The notes: generated by a model not told the origin, from the letters alone. A DNA stretch of 64,000 bases from Cephalotus follicularis (GCA_001972305.1 BDDD01000981.1:5356-69355), one strand, 5' to 3'; shown: positions 30,945 through 42,700, numbered from the stretch's first letter. A program made the numbers and translations.

Positions 30945-32105
30945 TGTAACGCCCAGAAATTCCATGAACTTGTTATTGCAATTTTTATTGAAGAATTATC
31001 GTAATTAATGAGAATGATGGAAATTCCATTTTGGTGATATTTTAATTCCAATGCAATTTCATTGTGAAGTTAATGAGAATTGTGGAATTACCGACTTTGA
31101 TGATGTTCTCCCAATTATAAGGTTGGATTTTGAAAGAGGAATGATAAGGAAATGTTTAAGCCATACAGTAAGTCAAAATGGTGCCGCATTGGACCAACAG
31201 CGTCGACGCCTTAAAATAACCGTCGACGCATCAAAACAAGCGTCGACGCCTTGACAACTAAAACACGCACTTAAATTTGAACGCATAAACGTCGACGGGG
31301 AAGGAATTCATCGACTCCATTGCATGTAATAACCAAAGCGTCGACGCCTGCATGCAAACGCCGAGGCTTAGTGTCGAATACCATCTATGTCCTGATGCTG
31401 ACAAGAAACATCCAAGGGGATGTGTAATCAGATGCCATTGCATGTTGAATGAAACATGTCAACCATCCTTGCAAGACATCAGGCATGCACCAGGATTCCC
31501 TATCATGCATGACTGAAATGGGTGGAAGAATATGAAATGTGTGGGCATGCAACCTACAAAAGGAAAAGGGAAGAAAAAAAACTATAAGAGGGAGAAAAGG
31601 GGCAGGGGGATGCATGCAAATGACCTGGGGAAAGGGGGAGAGAAGGGTGATCAGTATAAAAATAGCCTTCCCTTCATCTCTCTCTCCCAAAACACCAGAA
31701 AGAAAACAGAGACAAAGCAAAACTGTGAGAAATTGGCAAGATAGGAGAGAACCATTTTCCCTCCATTGTTGAACCGACTTGAAGCTCATGATTTGAAACT
31801 TGTGGCTTGCAGCTGCGGGGCTGAGCTTGAAGCTGCTATGACCGGATTTTGGGACACAAAGGGGTGGACTTTCAAGTTCCTAACTTGGAACTAAACGTAG
31901 GGATTTTGTATACATGAAATTTTTGACTTCAAACATATTGAATGTCCACTGGTGAAATGCATGAATTGCATGCCTACCTTGAGTTGAATTGCTTCTTGGA
32001 TTGATGTTATAACATGCCTTATATGTAAGCTGCTGATGTATGTTGTTTCCTGGATGTATATCAAACTGGATTGCTTGTATATGAAGGTTGAACCCTAATG
32101 GTTTG
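30945..32105 (+). repeat. 5' LTR of F, first part
   Basis: It starts TGTAACGCCCAG and matches the 3' LTR from 44927 on. It is interrupted by G after base 32105. Open frames on either strand at 31258-31789 fall inside this LTR and are not gene-like. Confidence 0.9.
31200..31376. repeat. Phased GCGTCGACGC array (F 5' LTR)
   Basis: Cores start at 31202, 31222 and 31242 (20-bp steps, three perfect or near-perfect CGTCGACGC units), then 31291, 31310, 31340 and 31360. Confidence 0.88.
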
Positions 32106-33263
32106 TGTTGACATTTATGTCTCAATCCTAGTTTTGATGATAACATATTTGTGTTTAACAAAGTTTCTTTATGTGTAAGTAAAAGATAGAATGTGCAAAA
32201 CAGCAAGAAAATTGCAGACACAGCTTAAAGCGTCGACGCTCAGGAAGTAAGTGTCAGCGCTTTGTGTAACTGTCGAAGCAAGGAACAAAGTGGCAACGGC
32301 TGGAGTATTTGGAGCAAAGAGGAAACTACCCAAACAATCGACTCTTTATGGAAATTGTCAGCACTTTGAGCCAAAGCGCCAGCGCTAAAAACCCCTCTAT
32401 CAGCGGTTAAAAACAGAGAATTATGGTCCAATTAAAATAGCCCAAAGCGGCGACACTCAACACAAAGTGTCAGCACTTTGAGGAAACTGTCGACCCCAAA
32501 TCCAGACCACCAGTGCTTTGACCAAAAATTTCAAATTCAAACTCCCAACGGTCATATAAGCGGCGATGCTTTGAGGCAAACAGTCTACGCTTTGCACAAC
32601 TGGAACAATTTCTAACTCTGTTTTAATACGCCGTCTTTGAAGCAACAAACTCCAAGACACATCCAATGGATCTTACAACACAAAAATGACTATAAACACA
32701 ACATTTTAAGAGAGAACAACTAGAATAATACATGAAGAACACAAGTGATCCATATACAAAGAGAAACCAACATCAATTACAAAGAGCCCAACAAAGATCA
32801 TCAAAGCTTCATATCAAAGTTCTTTTTGTGCCTTAGCCTACTTTCGTTCCTATTTATTTTGACAGTTATTATCTTATAAAATCAAACATTTGAGAGGTTA
32901 AGATCAAACATTCTTCATTATACACTTTGATTGTAATAGGGGAATGAACCCAAAAATTGTAAGTGATTGAGGTCAATCACAAACAAGTGTAAAGGTGCAC
33001 CGAATAGTGCCTCCAAATTTATTCAGAGAACTAGTGGAAACTCAAGGAGATCCTTGGGAAAAGTGGACGTAGGCAAGAGTTAAGCCAAACCACTCTAAAA
33101 CTGTGTTTGCAACTCTCTAACTTTCTCTCTTTAATTATTTTATCTATTTGCTTTTGATTGCATATATATTTTGTGTTCATTGTTTTTAACTTGAAATCAT
33201 GAAAAAGTTGATTAAATTTTAGAAACTTCAATTCACACCCCCTCCCCCATTGTAGTTTATTCA
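32106..33263 (+). repeat. 5' LTR of G
   Basis: It pairs with 40465-41611. It holds an array of GTCGAC-core motifs (32230-32600). Confidence 0.92.
32230..32600. repeat. Phased GTCGAC/GTCAGC array (G 5' LTR)
   Basis: Cores start at 32232, 32253, 32272, 32292; 32357, 32378, 32399; 32449, 32469, 32489, 32508. Steps within runs are 19-21 bp. Both GCGTCGACGC and GCGTCAGCGC forms occur, so the inner bases vary while the GCG...CGC arms are kept. Confidence 0.8.
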
Positions 33264-33265
33264 AT

Positions 33266-33277
33266 TGGTATCAGAGA
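33266..33277 (+). other. Primer binding site of G
   Basis: TGGTATCAGAGA lies 2 bases after the LTR end; it matches initiator Met-tRNA except at the last base. Confidence 0.88.
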
Positions 33278-33325
33278 CGTAGGCTTATACATCTTAAGTG
33301 TTAGAGCCTTTGACAATCTAGAATA

Positions 33326-34477
33326 ATGATGAACACAAATACCGGAGAGAGCCATAACATCTCAAAACCCCCTTACTTTGATGGCAATAACTATAGCCAT
33401 TGGAAAGCAAAGATGGCATTTTTTATTCAATCGCTTGACTATAACTTGTGGGACCTTATTGTAGATGTTCTAACTCTTCCTACCATTAGGAATGAAAATG
33501 GGGATGCTATTCCCAAGTCTAGGAATACTTATGATGATAATGATAGAAGAATAGTTCAAATGAATGCCAAAGCTAAACATATTATTATTTGTGCTATAAA
33601 TTCAAATGACTTCAATTGGATTTCTTCTTGCATTTCGGCTAAAGAAACGTGGGATACACTTGAGGTCACCTATGAATGGACAAATCAAGTCAAAGAAGCT
33701 AAGATTAGCATGTTAGTCCATGATTATGAAATGTTCACTATGAATGAGAATGAAGATATTAAATCTATGTTTTCTACATTCATAAATATTATTAATGCAT
33801 TGCAAGCTTTGGATAAAACTTATTCTAACAGTGAAATGGTGAGAAAAATTCTTAGGTGCTTGCCAAAATCGTGGATGCTGAAAGTCACCGCCATTGAAGA
33901 AGCAAAGAACCTCAACATCCTTCCGTTAGAGGATCTTCTAGGGTCACTAATGACCCATGAGCTTTCGATGCAAAAGAAAGATGATGATGAGGAGAAGGAG
34001 AAAAAGAAAAAGAAGATAGTTGCATTGAAATCATCCTTAATTGAAGATTCCGAGTACGATGATGAGAATGAAGAGCTAGCCCTCATCACACGAAAAATCA
34101 AGAAATTCCTAGCTAGCAAGAAGAAGTTTGGTGGAAAGCCAAACAGGAAGGTCTACCAAAAGGGAGAATCAAGCAACCTAGAAGAGATCATTTGCTTTGA
34201 GTGTAACATATAGGGGCACTACAAAAGCGATTGGCCCGGACTAAAAAAGAAGGATCTTTTGAAGAAGATGAAGAAAGCTATGATCGCCACATAGGATGAT
34301 AGCGATGAGTCTAGTTCGGGCGAAGACTCAAGTGAAGAAGTGGCTCAATTGGCTTTGACGGCTATGGAGGAAGAAGAAGAGGAAGAAAATGATGCGGTAA
34401 CTGACGATGAACTTGTCTTAATTGTAGAAAAATATAGTTCTATGATTGCTTCCTTAAAGAAAAAGTCAAGACTTTAG
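33326..34477 (+). pseudogene. gag: Gag of G (SIRE-like)
   Basis: The first 295 codons are open. They start MMNTNTGESHNISKPPYFDG and include NYSHWKAKMAFFIQSLDYNL, SAKETWDTLEVTYEWTNQVK, ISMLVHDYEMFTMNENED and RKILRCLPKSWMLKVTAIEE, the standard SIRE gag order. A poly-Lys/acidic linker follows. The knuckle CFECNI*GHYKSDW has a stop inside it (34210-34212) and Trp in place of the last Cys. The frame is stopped again at 34291-34293 and shifted near 34470. The product formed the virus-like particle. Confidence 0.9.
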
Positions 34478-35256
34478 TAAATGAAAATGAGGAATTAAAA
34501 TCAATATTTTTAGCTAAGGAAGAAAACTCAAATGAAATTGAAGTAGACCTTTTAGAAAATGAAGTAGCTTTTCTAGAGAAGGAAAATAGAATCCTTAAGG
34601 AAGAGATAGACGCTTTAAAGAAGACTTTTTCAAAGTTTTCTAATAGTAGTGAAAAGCTTGAAAATCTTCTTGGTATGCAAAGATGTGTGTTTGATAAGGC
34701 CGGACTAGGATATGAAGAAATCAACAATGTTAAACTTTATCAAAACTTCTTTGAAAGAAAAGAAAGGATAGAAAAAGAGAAAGTTGAAAAAATTCATAAT
34801 AAGAAGAAAATTGTAAAGGTCTCTTGTGATTATTGTGGTAAGATTGGACATACATCTTTCACTTGCTTTCATAAGAAGAATGCCATGTTTAAGAAAAATA
34901 TGAATAACTATTGTAATTGTTGTGGCAAACCTGTACATGCATCTTCATCATGCTATCATAAGAAAAATTCTATATTCAAGAAAAAGATAAATGCTTCGTG
35001 CGACCATTGTGGTAAATACGGTCATACATCTTCATCTTGTTTTTATAAAAGAAACATTATGCATAAAATAAGAATGATTGTATCTTGCAATAATTGTGGT
35101 AAGAATGGCCATATCTCTACTTCATTTTTTTACAAAGAAAATATATTGAATGATTCAAATTTCACTAGAATAAAGAAAAGTTGGGTTCCTAAAGGAACTA
35201 TTTTGACTAACCCCAAAGGACCCAAAACTTGTTGGGTACCTCAAACAAAAATTTGA
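34478..35256 (+). pseudogene. G gag extension: coiled coil plus four-knuckle array
   Basis: After the frameshift an open stretch reads NENEELKSIFLAKEEN and ENEVAFLEKENRILKEEIDA, heptad-like and probably coiled coil. Next is FDKAGLGYEE, a motif typical of SIRE elements. Four CX2CX4HX4C units then occur at intervals of about 30 codons (34828-35130): CDYCGKIGHTSFTC, CNCCGKPVHASSSC, CDHCGKYGHTSSSC and CNNCGKNGHISTSF, the last losing its final Cys. The Lys-rich linkers between them are similar, so the array arose by duplication. It ends WVPKGTILTNPKGPKTCWVP. Nucleic-acid binding is the likely role. Confidence 0.85.
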
Positions 35257-35271
35257 AATTTATTTTTGTAG

Positions 35272-36183
35272 GTGTGGTTGAAGGCACTATCCAAGAAGAC
35301 GCAATGGTCCTTGGATAGTGGGTGCTCAAAGCATATGGCGGGTGACAAAAGCCTCTTCATCAAATTCGAATCAAAGGAAGGCGGAGATGTGACCTTTGGA
35401 GACAATGCAGAAGGAAAGATCAAAGGCTTTGGCTCCATAGGTAACACTAAAACCTTTATTCATAATGTTCTATTTGTTGATGGACTCAAACACAATCTCT
35501 TGAGCATAAGTCAATTATGTGACAATGATTGTAGAGTCACTTTTGAAAAGGATTCTTGTAAAGTGATAGACAAAAATAATAATCAAATTAAATTTATAGA
35601 GTATAGACATGGGAATGTATATGTGGTAGATATAAATGAATTGCAAAATGTTAAGTGTCTAGTATCTATAAATGAAGATAGTTGGCTATGGCATCAGAGA
35701 CTAGGTCATGTAGGTATGTCAACTATTTCAAAACTTCTAAAGCATGAACTAGTTAAAGGTCTTCCCATAATTAGTTTTGAAAAAGATAAAGTTTGCGACG
35801 CGTGTCAATATGGGAAACAAACTAGAGCATCATTTAAAAGCAAAAACATTGTTTCTACAACTAGGCCATTGCAACTTTTGCATATAGATTTGTTTTGTCC
35901 AATAGATATTAGAAGTCTAGGTGGTAAATCTTATGCCATGGTCATCGTAGACGATTATTCTAGATATACATGGACTATTTTCCTAGCCCATAAAAATGAA
36001 GCTTTTAAAGAATTTTCAAATTTTTGTAAAATCATTCAAAATGAAATGGACACTTCTATTTTTAAAATTAGAAGTGATCATGGAAGAGAAGTTGAAAATC
36101 ATATGTTTGAAAATATTTGCAATGGAAATGGGTTTATACATGAGTTCTCACTCCTAGAACACCTCAACAAATGTGGTTGTTGA
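35272..36183 (+). pseudogene. pol: Protease, pre-integrase and integrase N-part of G
   Basis: An open piece of 303 codons: protease QWSLDSGCSKHMAGDKSLFI, LKHNLLSISQLCDNDCRVTF, pre-integrase SWLWHQRLGHVGMSTISKLL with KVCDACQYGKQTRASFKSKN (HHCC), and the integrase core with Asp in LQLLHIDLFCPIDI and Asp in FKIRSDHGREVENH. The frame is lost near 36150, just before the catalytic Glu. Confidence 0.93.
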
Positions 36184-36874
36184 AAGGAAAAATATAACTT
36201 TACAAGAAATGTGTAGAACATTTTTAAGCGAAAATAACTTACCAAAATATCTTTGGGCGGAAGCTATAAGTATTTCATGTTATATCTTAAATCGCATATC
36301 TATAAGGCCAATTCTCAAAAAGACTCCATATCAATTATGAAGGGGGAGAAAGCCTAACATTGGTTATTTTCACACCTTCGGATGCATGTGCTTCATCCAC
36401 AACAATGGAAAAGAGCATCTTGGTAAATTTGACTCCAAAGTCGACGAAGGTATCTTTTTCGGTTATTCATCTAGTAGTAGAGCTTATAGATGTTTTAATA
36501 AAAAAACATTACTTGTTGAAGAATCAACGCATGTGATTTTTGATGAAACTAGCCCGAAACTTCCAAAAGAAGTTATCGATGTTGATTCTTTAGATCTTTT
36601 TAAAAATAAGTTTGAGGAGTTAAACATAGATGACGGAAAAAGGGAGGAGTGCAAAAATGAAGAATCCCCTCAAGAAAGTTATCAAGAAGCTCTTCAAGAT
36701 AAAACCTTGAAGCTGGTAAGAGGACATCCTCATGAAGCAATAATAGGTAATCCTAGATTAGGAGTAGCTACTAGGTCTAGTATTAATCATAATTATATTG
36801 CTTTTTTATCTCAAATAGAACCTAGAAATATAAATGAAGCCAAAAAGGATGAAAATTGGATTAATGCCATGTAA
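36184..36874 (+). pseudogene. pol: Integrase C-part of G
   Basis: In a shifted frame VVVERKNITLQEMCRTFLSE holds the third catalytic residue (Glu), followed by YLWAEAISISCYILNR and a stop near 36340. The 162-codon piece from 36386 has HLGKFDSKVDEGIFFGYSSS and STHVIFDETSPKL, the IN-RT linker of SIRE elements. A stop at 36871-36873 precedes RT. Confidence 0.88.
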
Positions 36875-37800
36875 GAGGAATTAAACCAATTTGAAAGAAA
36901 TAAAGTATGGAATCTAGTCCCTAGGCCAAATAACCAAAACATAATCGGTACTAAATGGGTATTTCATAATAAAATAGATGATCAAGGAATAGTAATTAGA
37001 AATAAAGCTAGGTTAGTTGCTAAGGGATATTCCCAAGAAGAGCGAATTGACTTTGATGAGTCGTATGCTCCCGTAGCTAGGCTAAAATCAATATGTATGT
37101 TACTAGCATATGCATCCTTTAAGGATTTCACCCTTTACCAAATGGATGTAAAAAGTGCTTTTCTAAATGGTGTAATAAAGGATGAAGTGTATGTGGAACA
37201 ACCTCCCAGGTTTGAAAACCCTCATTCGCTAAAACATGTGTATAAACTTTCTAAAGCCTTATATGGCTTGAAACAAGCTCCTAGAGTTTGGTATGAAAAA
37301 CTAAGTAGTTACTTAAAAAGGGATTTAAGAGATAGACAATTGATATTACATTATTTAACAAAACTCTTAATAAAGAAATCTTAATCGTACAAATTTACGT
37401 TGATGATATAATTTTTGGGTCTACTAATGAAAAGTTGTGCAAGAATTTTGCTAAGATCATGCAGGACGAATTTGAAATGAGCATGATTGGGGAGCTCAAC
37501 TACTTCCTTGGACTTCAAGTCAAACAAATAAAGGATGGGATTTTCATTAACCAATCACAGTATGTCAAAGACCTACTTAAAAGATTTGGGATGGAAAATT
37601 ACAAAAAGAGTAAGACCCCCATGAGCACAACTACAAAGCTAGATAAAGATGAGCAAGGTAAACCTATTGATTTAAAGCTATATAGAAGCATGATAGGATC
37701 TTTGCTTTATTTAATGGCTAGTAGGCTGGACATCATGTTAGTGTGTGCTTATGTGCTAGATTTCAAGCATGCCCTAAGGAATCTCACTTGCATGCGGTAA
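36875..37800 (+). pseudogene. pol: Reverse transcriptase of G
   Basis: [60 protein letters not shown] and [20 protein letters not shown] are followed by a frameshift near 37330. The catalytic IYVDDIIFGSTNE then appears in another frame, with ELNYFLGLQVKQIKDGIFIN after it. The shift between palm motifs makes the enzyme non-functional. Confidence 0.92.
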
Positions 37801-38339
37801 AAAGAATTTTTAAGTATCTAGTGTATACACCCTCTTTAGGACTATGGTATCCTAGGAATTCGCCATTTGACCTACGTACATACTCCGATGCCGATTTTGG
37901 AGGATACAAAGTAGATAGAAAAAGTACAAGTGGTACTTGTCAATTCTTAGGTAATATGCTCATTTATTGGTTTAGCAAGAAACAAAATTCGGTAGCACTT
38001 TCTACTACCGAAGCTGAGTACATTATCATGTGAAGTTTTTGCGCCCAAATCATGTGGATGAAACTACAACTTCTTGACTATGGTTTTAATTTTGAAAAAG
38101 TGCCAATTAGATGTGATAACACTAGCGCAATATGTTTAGGGAAAAATCTCGTACATCACTCTAGGACTAAACACATTGACATAAGATATCACTTCATAAA
38201 GGATCATATTGAGAAAGGTGACATCGAATTAGTTTTTGTTCCGACTCAAGAAAAAATCGCGAACATTTTCACAAAACCTTTAGACGAACAGACTTTCTCT
38301 AAATTTAGAATGGAACTAGGTTTGTGTGAAATCGAATGA
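37743..38339 (+). pseudogene. pol: RNase H of G
   Basis: Another frame change near 37770 leads to YSDADFGGYKVDRKSTSGTC, ALSTTEAEYIIM (Asp and Glu of the active site), a stop (38032-38034), then VPIRCDNTSAICLGKNLVHH, TKHIDIRYHFIKDHIEKGDI and ANIFTKPLDEQTFSKFRMEL. The polyprotein stop is at 38337-38339. Confidence 0.92.
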
Positions 38340-38432
38340 TTGATATGATTGTATACTTGTATGTTTTTGCTTGAAATGCCTGTATATTGAGTGTTGCATC
38401 ATTTGCATTCATTCATATGCGTTTTGGAAAAA

Positions 38433-38575
38433 ATCGACAGAAAACAGAGAAAAGCGTCGACTCCTGGAATTAAAGCGTTCACGCTTTACACTGTAAATTA
38501 GGGTTTGAATTAGGGAAATTGAGCAAAGCGCCAACGCTTTACTCGACACTGTCGATGCTTTAGTCGTATTTTAAA
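38433..38575. repeat. GTCGAC motif array inside G, outside its LTRs
   Basis: Cores at 38433, 38456 and 38477, then 38530 and 38551, give steps of 23, 21 and 21 bp. This is in the untranslated gap between RNase H and the 3' ORF, so the motif is not limited to LTRs. Confidence 0.65.
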
Positions 38576-38706
38576 ACAAAAATCGCCGAATGTTAGCCAT
38601 TTTTATCCCTAAAAACTCAAACCCCTAACTCAAAAATACTTGCTCTGGCGATTTCGAACCACTTCATTCCTGAAAACTGTTTTTAAACTTCAATCCATCA
38701 CAAAAT

Positions 38707-39816
38707 ATGCCCAATACAAAAAGCACTGAAGTTGGGGAAGGATCCAGAAATAAGAGAAAGTCTGTTGGATGCAAGAAGAAGGGTGGAAGCTCATTGCCGG
38801 CCCCACCAGAGGTGACTCCATATCTTCCAAGGTATCCCGAAGCATATTTCAATCGTAAAATACTAGTGGGCAAGGTTTCAGACTTTGATTTTTGCAACAA
38901 TGAGGGCTTCCCCATTGTTGGCTGGTTAAGTGGACAAGGCTTAGAACCCCTTTTCTCAATAAATTTGCCACATTATCCTGACCTAATCAAAGAATTCTAT
39001 GTTCATATTCTAGCTACCTCTAAGATAGATTTAACCACCAAGTTAATAATACACAGATAAAATTTGATATCCAAACTTTAGCCACTATCCTAGGAATTCC
39101 ATGTGAAGGTGCAAAAGGATGGAATCGAAGTAACTGGCTTATAAATGAAAACTCTGACAAGGTAGAATGTGTAAAATTGTTGTTCAGTGAAAATGTAGAT
39201 TTTATGCAAAGAATGTACACTAGGAACCTTAGCTTAAACCATAGGTTCTTACACTGTGCTGTCACCACACACATTCTACCTAAGGCCGGTGGGTTTGATG
39301 AAGTAACCCACATGGAGGCTTACACTATGTATAACCTCATTACTGGTAAAAGGATCAATTTGGCCTACTTAATAATCAACCATATGCACGCAATCCACGG
39401 TCGAGAGAATGCTATACTGGCCTATAGTAACATAATCACAAAAATCATTCTGCATTTTGGAATTGACCTAACTGGAGAGCTACATCACTCACTCATAAAT
39501 GTAGACAAGCTAGGAAAGGAAACCCTAGGAAGAATGGGGTTTAAGAAACACAAAAGACTTGGGACGTGGATCCCTAGGGAGGAGGACTAGAATAGAGTCA
39601 TTGAAGAAGAATGTGAAGAGGAAATAGGTGATGAAGTTCAATGTGAACCAAGAGAGCCTCAAGAGGAGCCCACATCAAATATCAACCTGCCAAGAACTAA
39701 ACTCGAAGAAATCTTGGAGGCAATCAAAGGCTTACAGGAAGAAGTTCAAGAAATGAAAGTAAATGTTCAAACCATTAAAAGAAGGCAAAAGAGGATGGCA
39801 AAAGATTTGCAAAAAT
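38707..39816 (+). pseudogene. Third ORF of G, downstream of RNase H
   Basis: The first frame (38707-39058) starts MPNTKSTEVGEGSRNKRKSV and includes FNRKILVGKVSDFDF and NLPHYPDLIKEFYVHI. A one-base shift near 39045 leads into NTQIKFDIQTLATILGIPCE, HTHILPKAGGFDEVTHMEAY-like sequence, MYNLITGKRINLAYLIINHM and RMGFKKHKRLGTWIPREED, then a stop (39588-39590). The remaining frame is acidic, then heptad-like (LEEILEAIKGLQEEVQEMKV). The middle resembles the putative plant transposon domain often found in plant retroelement 3' ORFs; SIRE elements carry an extra ORF here, sometimes called env-like. No signal peptide or membrane segment is visible, so I do not call it an envelope. Function unknown. Confidence 0.75.
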
Positions 39817-40449
39817 AGGGATAATTGGCGACGAATGGCTTATCACCTCCTCTTCGAGCCAAGACGACGATGGCAATCAGATGATGCAACCATAGATGAC
39901 TTGGAGGGCCATATGGATGGAGATAATGAAGATATTCCTCGGACGATTGAGCTCATGCATTTCATGTTTCATTATGAATTTTCTGTTTATCTTGTGAATT
40001 GTTTTTGAACAACATGTTATGGTTTTTAATTATGTGCTATTGAAGTTTGTAATGTGAACTTATGATGTAATGTGAACTTATGATGAGAACTTTATGCATT
40101 TTATGAAATGTGAACTTATGATGTTTTGTCAATGAAGTTGATGATATTGTGTTATGAATGAGTTATTGTAACAATTGCCCTTATGACATTGATTGAATGC
40201 CATGACTTAACACTTTTATTGTACAACCTTTTTGAAATGATAACAAAAAGGGGCAGAAATAGGAAGAATGGGAGATTGATAGGGAGAAAATATAAGAAAA
40301 ATAACAAGTAAACACCCCTTGTTTATCTAAGGGGGAGATATTGAATTAAGGGGGAGTATGTGTATATGTATATGTTTTACTTGTGCATTATTGTTATATT
40401 GCTTAAGTTATGTAATTCTTCATTAAAATGAAGCAAATTTTGTCATCAT
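39817..40449 (+). other. Untranslated 3' region of G
   Basis: AT-rich sequence with short repeats of ATGTGAACTTATGATG near 40050-40125 and a purine-rich AAGGGGGAGAT-like stretch at 40328-40360, perhaps a second PPT-like tract. No coding sequence is seen. Confidence 0.6.
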
Positions 40450-40464
40450 CAAAAAGGGGGAGAT
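40450..40464 (+). other. Polypurine tract of G
   Basis: AAAAAGGGGGAGAT ends directly at the LTR start TGTTGACATT. It primes plus-strand synthesis. Confidence 0.92.
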
Positions 40465-41611
40465 TGTTGACATTTATGTCTCAATCCTAGTTTTGATGAT
40501 AACATATTTGTGTTTAACAAAGTTTCTTTATGTGCAAGTAAAATATAGAATGTGCAAAACAGCAAGAAAATTGCAGACATAGCTTAAAGCGTCGACGCTC
40601 ATGAAGTAAGCATCAACGCTCTGCGCAATCGTCGAAGCAAGGAACAAAGTGCCAACAGTTGGAGTATTTGGAGCAAAGAGGAAACTACCCAAACCGTCGA
40701 TGCTTTATGGAAAGCGTCAGTGGTTTGAGCCAAAGCACCAGCGCTAAAGACCCTCTATCAGCGGTTAAAAACAGAGAATTATGGGCCAATTAAAATTTCC
40801 CAAAGCGGCGACGCTCAACACAAAGCGTCAGCACTTTGAGGAAACTGTCGACCCCAAATCTAGACCGCCAGCGCTTTGACCAGAAATTTCAAATTCAAAC
40901 TCCCAACGGTCATATAAACAGCGACGCTTTGAGGCAAACTGTTGACACTCTGCACAGCTGCAACAATTTCTGACTCTGTTTTAATGTGCCTTCTTTGAAG
41001 CAACAAACTCCAAGACACATCCAACGGATCTTACAAGACAAAAACGGCTATAAACACAACATTTTAAGAGAAATACATCAAGAACACAAGTGATCCATAT
41101 ACAAAGAGAAAATCGCATCAATTACAAAGAGCCCAACAAAGATCATCAAAGCTTCATATCAATGTTCATTTTGTGCCTTAGCCTACTTTTGTTCCTATTT
41201 ATTTTGAGAGTTATTATCTTGTAAAATCCAACCTTTGAGAGGTTAAGATCAAACATTCTTCATTATACACTTTGATTGTAATAGGGCAGTGAACCCTAGG
41301 GGAGTTAACCCAAAATTTGTAAGTGATTGAGGTCAATCACGAACAAATGTAAAGGTGCACCGAATAGCGCCTGCAAATTTATTCAGAGAACTAGTGGAAA
41401 CTCAATGAGATCCTTGGGAAAAGTAGACGTAGGCAAGAGTTAAGCCGAACCACTCTAAAACCGTGTTTGTAACTCTCTAACTTTATCTCTTTAATTATTT
41501 TATCCATTTGCTTTTGATTGCATATATATTTTTTGTTCGTTGTTTTTAACATGAAATCACGAAAAAGTTAATTAAATTTTAGAAACTACAATTCACCCCC
41601 TAATTTATTCA
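40465..41611 (+). repeat. 3' LTR of G
   Basis: Pairs with 32106-33263 and ends TTTATTCA. The array at 40585-40965 mirrors that of the 5' LTR, with cores at 40591, 40612 and 40631 (21 and 19 bp). Confidence 0.92.
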
Positions 41612-41651
41612 GTTTCTGTTGAACGAAAGAGATAGCGTTCTGGGCTTGTAA

Positions 41652-42112
41652 CCGTCGACGCTTTAATGTATTATGGCTATAGACGTCGACGCCTTACGTG
41701 AACATTTGAAGAACTGTGATATTCGTTTATGGAATGCATATGATAACCTTCTGTGTGTACTACACCTGTATGGAACTCATCTTGGATTGCGTGAACTTTT
41801 GGGGATGGATTTCTCCCCTGGATCGTGAATGGTTGAAGTGATATTTCCTAGCATCACTTAACTGTCGACGATTATGGAAAAGCGTTGACGGCCGCATTGC
41901 TGCGCTTTGAAAATTGGACGCTTGAAGCGTCGACACTAAGGTTCCTACCTTAAGCGTCGAAGCCATCGAGTTAAGCGTCAATGCTCAAGGCTCCTGACCC
42001 TGAAGCATCGATGCCATGGTTCATTTGGCATGAATATCAACGCATGATGAGTTGAACATCGACGCTTAAAGGATATAATCGTCGATGCAAAAATAATAAA
42101 CGTCGACGCTCT
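41652..42112. repeat. GTCGAC array (F 5' LTR, second part)
   Basis: Cores at 41654, 41685, 41864, 41884, 41929, 41956, 41977 and further copies to about 42107. Pairs are 20-21 bp apart. Compared with the 3' LTR this copy lacks one 21-bp unit near 41654 and one 20-bp unit near 41929. Confidence 0.75.
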
Positions 42113-42474
42113 AAGTTGCTGCTTGGACAATTTCTCTTAGTTGACGGTCGAGCCTGGATTGAGCCTAGGTGCATCTGAGCATATGTTTGCATTACATACT
42201 ATTGTGAATTGAACTGTGCTTGAGCTACTGCATGATTTCTAAAGTGTTCTTCATTTGGGAAATGTGTGTATGATTGTTGTATGGAAACGAATATTTTCCA
42301 AAACCATTGTAAAAATGATTTCAAATGATTGAAATTATGTATATAAAAATAAGTATTTTTGAAGGATTAAATGCTACGCAAAATAACCAGATATACATTT
42401 TAAATAAATGTAATATTGTCAAGTATTTTATAAAATATAATTTACTTGGAAATGGATTGTGATGGGAATCCCAT

Positions 42475-42700
42475 AGGTTACTAATCATAGTGTGTAAAGT
42501 AACTGAGGGTTTCACATATGTTTTCTACTAATCACTGTGTGTACGGTGGTTAGGGTTTCATATTGTGGCTATAAATCATTGTGTGTAAATAGTTGAGATT
42601 CCCTTATGCGTAGATTACTAATCACTGTGTGTAATGTAATTGAGTTACTAATCAACTATATGTAATGTGACTGGGTGCTAATCACAGTGTGTACGCATCT
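42475..42700. repeat. TACTAATCACTGTGTGTA tandem repeat (F 5' LTR)
   Basis: About six diverged copies, spaced 25-55 bp, with TACTAATCA or TAAATCATT followed by TGTGTGTAA and GTAACTG-like sequence. The same array is at 47065-47285 in the 3' LTR. Confidence 0.8.

Larger units (their letters stand above)
32106..41611 (+). mobile_element. Element G: SIRE-like Ty1/copia element (9.5 kb)
   Basis: LTRs are 32106-33263 and 40465-41611, both starting TGTTGACATT and ending TTTATTCA. Flanking F bases are GTTTG (32101-32105) and GTTTC (41612-41616), a 5-bp target duplication with one mismatch. Contents: PBS, gag, zinc-knuckle array, PR, IN, RT, RH and a further ORF before the PPT. Gag sequence and the extra 3' ORF fit the SIRE/Maximus lineage. 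The LTRs differ at about 5% of sites in the first 225 bp. Confidence 0.93.

Noticed and set aside
33820-34119. Minus-strand frame rich in Ser/Phe
   Set aside because: It is the antisense shadow of the acidic/Lys-rich linker in G's gag.
38707-39816. Calling the third ORF of G an envelope gene
   Set aside because: No hydrophobic signal or membrane-spanning segment is seen in either frame piece.
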